Assembly: GCA_005773145.1 (NCBI GenBank)
Contig: SXHS01000125.1
Coordinates: 1 to 33,285, forward strand
Direction of reading: 5' to 3'
Length of the DNA: 33,285 nt
From: Planctomycetaceae bacterium
GTDB lineage: Bacteria; Planctomycetota; Planctomycetia; Pirellulales; Pirellulaceae
The notes below the pieces were generated by a model, which saw only the letters and a program-made list of their open reading frames with translations, did no database searches and was not told the origin of the DNA. Positions 1-7,276 of this stretch are shown here, in pieces. The first letter of the stretch is position 1. Every line of letters begins with the position of its first letter. Position numbers and translations under genes: made by a program.

Positions 1-828
1 CAATCGGCCGAGACCCGACAGTTCGCCGCGCGTCTAACCGCCCTGAGCAAAGCACTCGTTCTGGACATGGGGCTGGCATTGGAAGCCTATTTTTCTCAGT
101 CGACCCAGCAGCTGCGCGACGCGTTGAATATGTACTGGCAAGCCAACGATGATCTGCGACGCTTGACGCAAGTCACTTCGCACGACTTAAAAACACCCTT
201 GGCAACGGTCGCCAATTTATGCGAGGAAGCACTCGACGAGTTCGGCGATCGCATCCCACCGGCCGCTGCGGACTTGATCCGATCCGCCCGGGATCACACC
301 TACCGCAACTGCCGCACGATCGATGAACTCTTGGAATCGTCCATGGCATCCAGCAATGATGCCACGCAATCGATTGATAGTCGGCAAGCCATCGAGGAAG
401 CGGTACAGCGTGTCCGCAGATCGCTTGAGTTCGCCAAGATTCAGCTGATTTTGCCCGCCAGTTATCCGCACGTGAGGGGCAACACACGCCGCCTGCGTGA
501 GGTCATCGTAAATCTACTCTCGAACGCCATTAAGTTCATTGATAAGTCCCCTGGCATCATTCGGATATCGGTCCGCAAACGGAACGATGAAGTCGAGTTT
601 CGCGTCCACGATAACGGCCCCGGTATCCCCGACGACGAACAGGAAAGGATCTTCACCCCATTCCAGCGAATGCGTGATCACAGCAGAGTACCAGGCAGCG
701 GTCTGGGGCTGTACTTCGCCAAAGAGCTGGTCGACCGAGATGGCGGACGCATCTGGGTCGAGTCCGTCATAGGAGAGGGGAGCTGCTTTATCGTGCGTCT
801 GAAGGCGGCCTCGGACCTGGATGGCTGA
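1..828 (+). CDS. Sensor histidine kinase, probably globin-coupled (5' end outside window)
   Basis: The reading frame is open from base 1, so the gene is truncated by the window edge; the ATG at 67 is unlikely to be the true start. The first ~35 residues (LTALSKALVLDMGLALEAYF region) resemble the last helix of protoglobin/globin-sensor domains, which bind haem and sense oxygen or other gases; this is my pattern match on a fragment. A standard kinase follows: H-box HDLKTP with the phospho-acceptor His at codon 61 counted from base 1, N-box (VNLLSNAIKF), G1 (DNGPGIPDD), F-box (IFTPFQR) and G2 (GSGLGLYFAKE), ending with a typical HATPase tail. No membrane segment is visible, consistent with a soluble sensor. 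It converges on the sigma-54 response regulator at 846-2177 with a 17-bp gap, so the two are a likely cognate pair. Kinase identity is certain; the globin part is probable. Confidence 0.9.
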   Translation, partial: QSAETRQFAARLTALSKALVLDMGLALEAYFSQSTQQLRDALNMYWQANDDLRRLTQVTSHDLKTPLATVANLCEEALDEFGDRIPPAAADLIRSARDHTYRNCRTIDELLESSMASSNDATQSIDSRQAIEEAVQRVRRSLEFAKIQLILPASYPHVRGNTRRLREVIVNLLSNAIKFIDKSPGIIRISVRKRNDEVEFRVHDNGPGIPDDEQERIFTPFQRMRDHSRVPGSGLGLYFAKELVDRDGGRIWVESVIGEGSCFIVRLKAASDLDG

Positions 829-845
829 GCCGATCCAAGAGTGCC

Positions 846-2177
846 TCAGCTCAAACCGTATTTTTCCAGCAGGCGATAGAGGCTCCGACGGTTGATGCCG
901 AGGGCGCGAGCGGTCTTCACCTTGTTGCCCCCCTCTTTCGCCAGGACTTCGACGATGTGCGCGCGCTCGATGGACGCCAGGGAGTGATCGCTGGGGTCCG
1001 CATGGGCGCCGCCGCCAGTCGCCGGCACCTGCGACACGACCTCGTGCGGTAAATCGTCGAGGCGGACGGTCTTGTTGTCGGCCAGAATTTTCGCCCGCTC
1101 CAAAGCGTTGATGAGTTGACGCACGTTTCCGGGCCACGTGTAGCGTTCCAGTACGGACATAACACCATCCGCCAATTGCCACTCAGGACCGAGAAAATGT
1201 TCGACCAACAACGGCAGATCTTCGCGTCGGTCACGCAACGGCGCGACCTGCAGCGACATGACGTTGATGCGGTAGTAGAGGTCCTCGCGAAACCGACCAG
1301 CCCGCACCTCTTCCATCATGTTGCGATTGGTGGCCGCCAAGAGACGCACATTCACGCGTCGCTCCTTCAGCGAGCCGACTCGTCGAAACGATCCGTCTTC
1401 CAGCACGCGGAGCAGCTTGGCCTGTAGCGACCCAGGCATCTCCCCAATCTCATCAATCATCAACGTGCCATTGTCGGCGACCTCAAATAAGCCCTGCTTG
1501 GCGCTGATGGCCCCAGTGAACGAGCCCTTTTCGTGTCCAAACAGCTCGCTTTCCAGAAGCGTCTCGGGCAAGGCCGCACAATTGACGACGACAATCGGTT
1601 TATCGGCCCGCAAACTGCACTGATGAAGAGACCTCGCCACAAGCTCCTTCCCAGTACCACTTTCCCCCTGAATCAATATGGCTTTGTCAGTCGGCCCCGC
1701 CCGCTCTATCAGACGAAACAACTCCTTCACGGCCGGTGACTGGCCGATCATCTGCACGCCCTGCCTCGCTCGTTGCAACACGGCCCTCAACTGCAGATTC
1801 TCCTTCTCCAGGCTGTAGTGTTCCCCCGCGCGCAGGATGACCCGCTCCAAATCCGCCAAGGGACACGGCTTCTGCAGGTAGTCGTAGGCCCCCAGCTTCA
1901 TGGCCTCCACGGCCGACTCGATGGTCCCCTGCCCAGTCAGAAAGATCACCTTGCAGTCCGACCCAGCAGCCCGAAGCCTCTCCAAAAAGTTCAAACCGGA
2001 CATACCGGGCATCACCATGTCTACGACGGCCACTACGAAATGACGACGCTCGGCCAAGTCCAGCGCCTGCTCAGCCGACGAGGCCTCCTGAACCGGAAAC
2101 CCACGTCGGCAAAGCCGGCGTACGACCGTACTGCGAAAATCGTCGTCATCGTCCACGACTAATAAATCAAGCGGCAT
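846..2177 (-). CDS. NtrC-family sigma-54-dependent response regulator
   Basis: This 443-residue protein has the full three-domain layout. The receiver domain (1-120) has the acidic pocket D9-D13, phospho-acceptor D53 and K103. The AAA+ sigma-54 activation domain (about 143-375) has Walker A GESGTGK (171-177), the sigma-54 contact loop GSFTGA (218-223, a Ser variant of GAFTGA) and Walker B ending D242-E243. The C-terminal Fis-type helix-turn-helix (about 400-443) ends in NRRSLYRLLEKYG. Such proteins bind upstream enhancer sites when phosphorylated and use ATP to open sigma-54 promoters. The gene is divergent from the cbb3 oxidase operon, whose upstream region carries a -24/-12 match, and convergent with the likely globin-coupled kinase. 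Oxidase control is inference from this layout. The family assignment is very secure; only a weak Shine-Dalgarno precedes the ATG. Confidence 0.96.
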   Translation of the reverse strand: MPLDLLVVDDDDDFRSTVVRRLCRRGFPVQEASSAEQALDLAERRHFVVAVVDMVMPGMSGLNFLERLRAAGSDCKVIFLTGQGTIESAVEAMKLGAYDYLQKPCPLADLERVILRAGEHYSLEKENLQLRAVLQRARQGVQMIGQSPAVKELFRLIERAGPTDKAILIQGESGTGKELVARSLHQCSLRADKPIVVVNCAALPETLLESELFGHEKGSFTGAISAKQGLFEVADNGTLMIDEIGEMPGSLQAKLLRVLEDGSFRRVGSLKERRVNVRLLAATNRNMMEEVRAGRFREDLYYRINVMSLQVAPLRDRREDLPLLVEHFLGPEWQLADGVMSVLERYTWPGNVRQLINALERAKILADNKTVRLDDLPHEVVSQVPATGGGAHADPSDHSLASIERAHIVEVLAKEGGNKVKTARALGINRRSLYRLLEKYGLS

Positions 2178-2392
2178 GATGCTCTCAATTGTTCAACAAC
2201 CGTACGAACGCCGAGCCCATCCCCGGCACATCCCCTGCCAAACACTGGTTGCAACGCCGCAGCAGGACTCGACGTCTCACGGGTTGCGACTGCAAGCCGT
2301 GTGCCATCCACAAGATCGCCGCTGAGCGCGCACGGTGTCGATCCCGCAGCCCCAAAAAACGCCCTGCCACCCCGTAGCAACTGTGACTGAGT

Positions 2393-2416
2393 CGCACATT
2401 TCGTGCGTTTCCGCAC
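2393..2416. promoter_or_regulatory. Candidate enhancer: three alternating CGCAC/GTGCG half-sites
   Basis: The sequence shows CGCAC (2393-2397), five bases, GTGCG (2403-2407), four bases, CGCAC (2412-2416). Adjacent pairs form two perfect 5-bp inverted repeats sharing the middle half-site. It lies about 170-190 bp upstream of the -24/-12 element, within the usual range for activators of the NtrC family. Binding by the divergently encoded regulator is inference. Confidence 0.4.
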
Positions 2417-2584
2417 ACTCACATTCTAGCTACAGGGCCGCAACCGATGCGAGAGAACCGGGACTTTACGCGCGTCGAATCTTCCACGTGCGGCCTATAT
2501 CGCCGCCACCGAGCACTACCGATCGCCCTTGCCTCGCGGCCTCGAACCCCCTTGGACCTTCGCCGTCAAAAATAGTCCTGTCAA

Positions 2585-2600
2585 TGGCACGCAGGATGCT
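2585..2600 (+). promoter_or_regulatory. Sigma-54 (-24/-12) promoter for the cbb3 operon
   Basis: The bases are TGGCACG, four bases, ATGCT, against the consensus TGGCACG-N4-TTGCW. The GG and GC doublets have the exact required spacing and only one position of the -12 box differs. Transcription would start near 2611, leaving a leader of about 90 bases before the ATG at 2700. Its position upstream of the operon and opposite a sigma-54 activator gene supports it. A similar string occurs by chance inside a coding region at 11440, so the sequence alone is not proof. Confidence 0.6.
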
Positions 2601-2699
2601 CTCGGCCAGTGCCATGCCTGGGAGACGCTGGATCCGTCTGGGTCCCGGTCGGTCCCCTGCGCGGTTCTCGCGAGATTCTCAAGAGGAGATAGTCCGCCG

Positions 2700-3815
2700 A
2701 TGCATGGTTATCGAAATGGCTGCTATCGAAACACTTGCTGGTCTTGGTTTGCGATCGGACTGTTGGCCATGTTGGGCTGTCAGCCGAGAGTCGAGTTGGC
2801 ATACCGAGAACGCGAAGACACACAGAAGCTTCCCGCAGCACATCAAGAAGACATCCGCAAGTATCTGTTCGAATACTACGGGACAGCCGGAACCCCGCGG
2901 TGGATGCGCCCGCTACCAGATGCGGGTGCTGAGCTGGAGCCGGTTCGGCGGCGGGATCATTTGGTGCTGGGACAACAGGTGTATTTTTTGCGTTGTGCCC
3001 AGTGTCATGGTGTCACGGGGGACGGCAACGGGCCAGCGGCCGCGTATCTGCTCCCCAAACCACGTGACTACCGCAAAGGAACGTTCAAATTCACCTCCAC
3101 ACCTCGTGGCAGCAGGCCGCGGCGTTCCGATTTGGCACGCACCATACGCTTGGGGGCTAAAGGAACTTCCATGCCCGCGTTTCGCTGGCTGACGGAGCAG
3201 GAGCGCGAGGCGGTCTTGGACTATGTGATCATGTTGAGCCAACGCGGCCAGCTCGAAATCGAACTGATTCGGGAGTGCGAGTTGGAGTTGGAGGAGTCGG
3301 ATCGTCTGGCCGCCGATGTGGTCGCGGAGCGGGTGACCGAAATTGCTGCGGCCTGGACGGAAGCCGAGGGGCAGACGGTGCTCCCCATCACGCATGAGGT
3401 GCCAAATACCCCGGAATCGGTGCAGTTGGGACGTCAGGCGTTTATGTCGCGGGGCTGCGCGAAGTGCCACGGCGAAAACGGCAAGGGGCAGACGGAATGG
3501 CTGAGCCCCGAGTTCTTGGCGCAGCAGCAGTCGTTGCCGGCCGAGCAACGGCAGCAGTTGAACCAAGATGACTGGGGACAGATCGCGCCCGCAGCCGACT
3601 TGACAGCCGGCATGCTCCACGGCGGCCGTCGACCCGTGGACATCTACCGGCGGATTCATTCAGGCATCAACGGTACGCCGATGCCCGGATTCGCCGATGC
3701 TTTAGGAGAAGAGCCCGATACGATCTGGCACCTGGTGCACTACATCATGAGTGTCGTACGCGGCGATGCGGTGGCCAAGGAAGCCCAGGCGATTGTGAAT
3801 CAAGATCCATCATAA
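2700..3815 (+). CDS. Di-haem cytochrome c, probable lipoprotein (CcoP-like role)
   Basis: The start is ATG 2700, chosen because GAGGAG (2683-2688) sits 11 bases before it and a signal peptide begins there; the frame is open further upstream. The 371-residue product has a hydrophobic segment (about 14-26) ending LAMLGC, an imperfect lipobox with lipidated C27, so it should be exported and membrane-anchored. There are two class I cytochrome c domains: CAQCH (99-103) with likely axial Met158 in GTSMPAF, and CAKCH (253-257) with likely Met328 in GTPMPGF. A charged Glu-rich linker joins them. As first gene of the oxidase operon it probably feeds electrons to CcoO/CcoN. It may replace the di-haem part of CcoP, as no standard CcoP is present. 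Cytochrome identity is certain; the CcoP role is inference. Confidence 0.9.
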   Translation: MHGYRNGCYRNTCWSWFAIGLLAMLGCQPRVELAYREREDTQKLPAAHQEDIRKYLFEYYGTAGTPRWMRPLPDAGAELEPVRRRDHLVLGQQVYFLRCAQCHGVTGDGNGPAAAYLLPKPRDYRKGTFKFTSTPRGSRPRRSDLARTIRLGAKGTSMPAFRWLTEQEREAVLDYVIMLSQRGQLEIELIRECELELEESDRLAADVVAERVTEIAAAWTEAEGQTVLPITHEVPNTPESVQLGRQAFMSRGCAKCHGENGKGQTEWLSPEFLAQQQSLPAEQRQQLNQDDWGQIAPAADLTAGMLHGGRRPVDIYRRIHSGINGTPMPGFADALGEEPDTIWHLVHYIMSVVRGDAVAKEAQAIVNQDPS

Positions 3816-3824
3816 CCACCGGGG

Positions 3825-4466
3825 ATGGTTGAAATGCAGAAGCACGATCGGTCTGGCAAGTTGCAGCGTCTGCAAGAGCTGCAGCGCCAAGTACAGGAGC
3901 TGGAAAGCGAGTTGACGGAGCCCGCTCAGGACGGTTGGCGTGCCGGCGAATACTACACTGCCTACTACGCCACAACCGGATTCATGCTGGGCATGTTCGG
4001 AGCCGCGACCAGCCTACTTTTTAACGTCGTGGGATCGCTCCTCGTCGGTCAGCATCCGCTGCAGCTGATCAAGGTTTACCTGACGTTTCCGTTGAAGGAG
4101 CGGGCCCTGGAAATGGATAGCGGATTGGCGCTGGCCATTGGGTGTTGCCTGTATTTGGGTACCGGCATGCTCCTGGGGATCCCCTTCTATTTGATCCTCA
4201 CACGATACACGTCCCGCATGACTTGGCTGTCTCGCTTGGTCGTAGCGTGCCTGTTGAGCGCGGCCCTCTGGATCTTGAACTTTTACGGGATCTTATCTTG
4301 GCTCCAGCCGTTGCTGTTTGGCGGCAACTGGATCGTCGAGCGGATCCCTTGGTGGGTCGGCCTTTGCACCCATTTGGTGTTTGGTGGAACCCTGGCGCTT
4401 CTGTACCCGTTGGGGTTATACGTTCCGTATCGGCCACAAGTGGAACACGATCGTTCTGGGAGTTGA
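3825..4466 (+). CDS. Four-TM membrane protein with N-terminal coiled coil, cbb3 operon
   Basis: I do not recognise a named family. The product (213 residues from ATG 3825, or 210 from ATG 3834, which is better placed after GGGGATGG) starts with a short charged heptad-like segment (KLQRLQELQRQVQELESEL, about 12-30). Four hydrophobic stretches follow, near residues 49-75, 101-125, 136-165 and 176-200. No CxxCH, His-rich or Cys motif is present, so it is unlikely to bind haem or copper in an obvious way. It lies 9 bp after the cytochrome stop and 7 bp before ccoN, so it is co-transcribed and plausibly an accessory subunit or assembly factor of the oxidase. It does not look like CcoH, which has one TM segment. 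Confidence 0.75.
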   Translation: MVEMQKHDRSGKLQRLQELQRQVQELESELTEPAQDGWRAGEYYTAYYATTGFMLGMFGAATSLLFNVVGSLLVGQHPLQLIKVYLTFPLKERALEMDSGLALAIGCCLYLGTGMLLGIPFYLILTRYTSRMTWLSRLVVACLLSAALWILNFYGILSWLQPLLFGGNWIVERIPWWVGLCTHLVFGGTLALLYPLGLYVPYRPQVEHDRSGS

Positions 4467-4473
4467 AACACGC

Positions 4474-5958
4474 ATGACGACGGCAAACAAGACGAGCACG
4501 GTGCTCACGTCCGACGACCTTGACCATTTGGTCGATCAGGAGCTCGTGAAGGGTTACTTCCTCGCAGGACTGACCTTCCTCACGATTTCGATGATCGCGG
4601 GAATCCTGGTGGCCCTGCAGTTGGTGCATTGGAACCCGTTGGATGGGATCGAGGTTCTGTCACCCGGTCGCTGGCGCATGATCCATACCAATGCGATCGC
4701 CTATGGATTCCTGGCGAATGTCTTTCTGGGTATGTTGCATTGGGTGGTACCACGACTGACGCTCCGTCCGGTGGCCAGTCGTCCTTTGTCGCTTTTTATC
4801 TTTGTCGCCTGGCAATTGATCGTCTTTTTGACAGCGGCGGCGATCGTGATTGGTCCCAGTTTGCAGGCGATGCCGTGGGTGGCCGATCTGGCCAAGCGAA
4901 CGGGGCTGTGCATGTCCCTGGGAGCCCAAGGGCTGGAGTGGGGAGAAACGCCGTTCTGGATCGATCCCATCGCCCTACTGGGATTGGCGCTAGTGGCGGT
5001 CAATTTCATGGTACCGATCGCGCGGGCTCGCGCACCGCTGTACGTGACCTTATGGTATTTCATGGCGGCCTTTGTCTGGACCTTTCTCACCTATGCCATG
5101 GGCAACTTGTTGCCCGAATATGCCGTGGGGGGGACCAGTGCCGGCGCGATTGGCGGGTTGTTCATACATGATCTGGTGGGACTGTTCGTCACGCCGTTGG
5201 GATGGGGCATGATGTATTATTTCGTCCCCATCATGCTCAAGAAGCCGATTTGGAGCCACGGATTGTCGCTGGTGGGCTTCTGGGGTCTGGCCTTCTTCTA
5301 TCCGCTGAACGGCATCCACCATTTTCTCTACACGCCCATCCCCATGTTTCTGCAATACGGGGCGGTGATCGCGACCGTGGCGGTGGAATTGGTCGTGACC
5401 ACGGTGATCATCAATTTCCTGGGAACCCTGCGCGGCCAAGGGCAACAGGTCATCACCAACCTCCCCATCCGCTATTTTTATACCGGCATGATTTTCTATT
5501 TCATCACCTGTTTCCAATGCGCTTTGCAGGTCACGCTGACCTTTCAAAAACTCATCCATTTCACCGACTGGGTCGTCGGACACGCGCACCTGGTGATGTT
5601 TGGCGTGTTTAGCTTATGGCTGTTTGGGGTGATGACCTACTTGTTCCCACGAGTGTTGCATCGACCGTGGTACAGCACTCGACTGTGCGAGTACCACTAC
5701 TGGCTCTCGGCGGCGGGCGTGTTGGTAATGGCCCTGGACCTGACGATGGCGGGCATCTTCCAGGGATATTATTGGGCATCTCTACAGTCCTGGGACGTGT
5801 CGGTCGACGGATCACAGCCTTTCTGGGTAACACGTGTCTTCGCTGGGTTGTGCATGTTCGCGGGTTTGCTGTGCTTTCTCTACAACCTTTGGATGACTTA
5901 CCGAGTACCACAAGAGGTGTATGAAACAGGCCCCGCCCTCCAGGGTTCGCCCGCCTAA
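4474..5958 (+). CDS. ccoN: cbb3-type cytochrome c oxidase subunit I (CcoN)
   Basis: This is the catalytic haem-copper subunit that reduces O2 to water in the cytoplasmic membrane. The start ATG 4474 follows GGGAG (4458-4462) and gives 494 residues; the frame is open upstream but overlaps the previous gene. The key ligands are visible: H71 (IHTNAIAYGF, low-spin haem b), H232 (IHDLVGLF, CuB), H282-H283 (GIHHFLY, CuB), and H370/H372 (GHAHLVMFG, haem b3 and haem b). Y276, six residues before H282, matches the Tyr that is cross-linked to a CuB His in cbb3 enzymes, marking this as a C-family oxidase, not an A-type. About 12 hydrophobic helices can be traced. It is followed by ccoO after a 76-bp gap. 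The assignment is secure. Confidence 0.97.
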   Translation: MTTANKTSTVLTSDDLDHLVDQELVKGYFLAGLTFLTISMIAGILVALQLVHWNPLDGIEVLSPGRWRMIHTNAIAYGFLANVFLGMLHWVVPRLTLRPVASRPLSLFIFVAWQLIVFLTAAAIVIGPSLQAMPWVADLAKRTGLCMSLGAQGLEWGETPFWIDPIALLGLALVAVNFMVPIARARAPLYVTLWYFMAAFVWTFLTYAMGNLLPEYAVGGTSAGAIGGLFIHDLVGLFVTPLGWGMMYYFVPIMLKKPIWSHGLSLVGFWGLAFFYPLNGIHHFLYTPIPMFLQYGAVIATVAVELVVTTVIINFLGTLRGQGQQVITNLPIRYFYTGMIFYFITCFQCALQVTLTFQKLIHFTDWVVGHAHLVMFGVFSLWLFGVMTYLFPRVLHRPWYSTRLCEYHYWLSAAGVLVMALDLTMAGIFQGYYWASLQSWDVSVDGSQPFWVTRVFAGLCMFAGLLCFLYNLWMTYRVPQEVYETGPALQGSPA

Positions 5959-6034
5959 TGGGGCGGACGGGGATCGGATGATCGAAAGAGGACGGACAGG
6001 CGGCAATTGAGGACTGGGTAGCAAGGAATTTACG

Positions 6035-6676
6035 ATGTTTGAAAGCAAAGCGGGCATTCTCTGGGTGGGTGGCATCGGCTTTTTTGTGATCGCCTTTCTA
6101 TCCAACGGCTGGGTCCCGATGTTGATGTACCAGGACCTCAAGGAGCAGACTGCGGAAGAAGTGGTGAATTCTCGAGTCCTGTATCAATTTGAGGAGATCA
6201 GCCGACGCTATCCACAGACCTTCAAGCAGTATTACGGCGACGTCAACGAAGACACTTGCGCGGAAGCACTGCGACTCGGCCGACAACTGTACATTGGCGA
6301 GGGGTGCTGGCACTGCCACAGTCAATTCGTACGGCCGGTCTCCAACGAGTCGTTGCGTTGGGGCGAGGTCGCAGCGACGATCGAGTTCCAGAACGAACTG
6401 CAGCGCCCCGTGATGTTTGGTACGCGGCGGGTTGGCCCCGACCTGAGTCGAGAAGGGGGGCGGCGCAGTAACGACTGGCATGCCGTCCACTTCTTCCAGC
6501 CTAAGATGCTTTCGCCGGGCTCCCCCATGCCGGCCTACCCCTGGTTTTTCGACGGTGGCCCCGACCAACCCAATAAGCGGGGTATCGCCATCATGACCTA
6601 TGTGCAATGGCTTGGCTCATGGCTGGAAAGTTATCCCTACTACGAAGAACTAAAAGACAGCGACTCGGAGTCTTAG
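6035..6676 (+). CDS. ccoO: cbb3-type cytochrome c oxidase subunit II (CcoO), mono-haem
   Basis: The product is 213 residues with an N-terminal membrane anchor (about 8-32) and a periplasmic cytochrome c domain. The haem site is C91-W-H-C94-H95 in the strongly diagnostic string GEGCWHCHSQFVRP. The conserved tail motif follows: DLSREGGRRSNDWHAVHF and then SPGSPMPAYPWF, with likely axial Met165. The protein transfers electrons to CcoN. AAGGA (6023-6027) precedes ATG 6035 at a good distance. The gene sits in the expected order after ccoN and 4 bp before the ccoS-like gene. The family is certain from the two signature motifs. Confidence 0.97.
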   Translation: MFESKAGILWVGGIGFFVIAFLSNGWVPMLMYQDLKEQTAEEVVNSRVLYQFEEISRRYPQTFKQYYGDVNEDTCAEALRLGRQLYIGEGCWHCHSQFVRPVSNESLRWGEVAATIEFQNELQRPVMFGTRRVGPDLSREGGRRSNDWHAVHFFQPKMLSPGSPMPAYPWFFDGGPDQPNKRGIAIMTYVQWLGSWLESYPYYEELKDSDSES

Positions 6677-6680
6677 TGCG

Positions 6681-7013
6681 ATGAGCATGAAAAAGGTTAC
6701 GCTATTGCTGGCACTGGTGATCATCCCCTTTTCATTTTATGGGTTTGGGAACAAATTCCTGGAATTGATTCACGTGTACCAGGGAGATGCCGAGGGAGCC
6801 TTTGCCGTCGCGCCGATCGTCAATTACTTGCTGGCCAGTGGTGGTTTTTTTCTGATCCTGTGCTGGGCCATCGCCAACGGCATGTTTCACGACATCGAAG
6901 GACCCAAATATTGGATGCTGGAGAATGAGGAGCAACTCGACCGTGAGGCCGACCAGGCATCGCACCTTCGCAGCACCGGTCCTCCGCACGTCCCAGCATC
7001 CGCGTCGAAATAA
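6681..7013 (+). CDS. CcoS-like cbb3 oxidase maturation protein with extra N-terminal TM
   Basis: The 110-residue protein has two hydrophobic segments (about 5-22 and 42-65). Directly after the second comes NGMFHDIEGPKYWMLENEE (66-84), which closely follows the CcoS/FixS signature (one TM, then sGQFDDLEGPA-like residues and an acidic tail). CcoS is needed for cofactor insertion into CcoN. Typical CcoS is about 50-70 residues with one TM; here an additional N-terminal TM and loop precede it, and a Pro/Ser-rich tail follows. CGGAG (6666-6670) lies 10 bases before ATG 6681, and the gene begins 4 bp after ccoO. The CcoS link rests on my motif recognition; a structural small subunit is the alternative. 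Confidence 0.65.
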   Translation: MSMKKVTLLLALVIIPFSFYGFGNKFLELIHVYQGDAEGAFAVAPIVNYLLASGGFFLILCWAIANGMFHDIEGPKYWMLENEEQLDREADQASHLRSTGPPHVPASASK

Positions 7014-7038
7014 TCCAACAACCCGCAGGGAACCTGAC

Positions 7039-7227
7039 ATGTCTCAACATTTCACGACCGCCGACCCTGAATCGGCCGCTGGAAGCGAGAATCGGTATCA
7101 CCGCTACACCAGCAATCGAATTCCCTGGTACGTGCGTTTGATCTGGGTTGGCTTTTGGTGCTTTGTTGTGTACTACATGATCACCTATTTGATCCCGAGC
7201 GTGCAGGTGGAGTTGTTCCCAAACTGA
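7039..7227 (+). CDS. Small one-TM protein, possible CcoP-anchor or CcoQ-like subunit
   Basis: The 62-residue protein starts at ATG 7039 after AGGGA (7027-7031). A polar N-terminus of about 27 residues leads into SNRIPWYVRLIWVGFWC, then a hydrophobic helix (about 32-54) and a short tail. The 'xIPWYVRLIW' entry to the helix recalls the N-terminal anchor of CcoP, where an N-x-x-P-x-W-W stretch precedes the TM segment, but no haem domain follows. It could be a free-standing CcoP anchor, a CcoQ analogue, or an unrelated small subunit. It lies 25 bp after the ccoS-like gene and 49 bp before the copper ATPase, so it is within the operon. It is certainly a plausible gene; its role is inference. Confidence 0.6.
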   Translation: MSQHFTTADPESAAGSENRYHRYTSNRIPWYVRLIWVGFWCFVVYYMITYLIPSVQVELFPN

Positions 7228-7276
7228 TGCCCGCGCGGCAACTATCCCTGGCGGCGGGAACTCGGGCGGTGCCACT

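Larger units (their letters stand above)
2178..2699. other. 522-bp divergent regulatory region between response regulator and cbb3 operon
   Basis: No credible coding sequence was found here. Frames that run through it have no family resemblance, and one merely extends the cytochrome gene upstream of its ribosome site. The region holds a sigma-54-like promoter (2585-2600), a cluster of inverted half-sites (2393-2416) and a further GTGCG half-site at 2488-2492. It is unusually long for this gene-dense window, as expected for an enhancer-dependent promoter. Confidence 0.6.

Noticed and set aside
514..1182. Long minus-strand open frame spanning the kinase end and the regulator gene
   Set aside because: It is a shadow of the two genes with clear catalytic motifs; its own translation is Arg/Gly-rich without any motif.
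2189..2422. Small open frames on both strands in the divergent gap
   Set aside because: No ribosome site or family resemblance; typical of random open frames in GC-rich DNA.
2529..2699. Upstream extension of the cytochrome c reading frame
   Set aside because: The segment has no signal peptide or family features; a good ribosome site and lipoprotein-like start sit at 2700.
2335..3192. 285-codon plus-strand frame over the cytochrome gene start
   Set aside because: It is out of frame with the CxxCH-encoding frame and low in recognisable structure.
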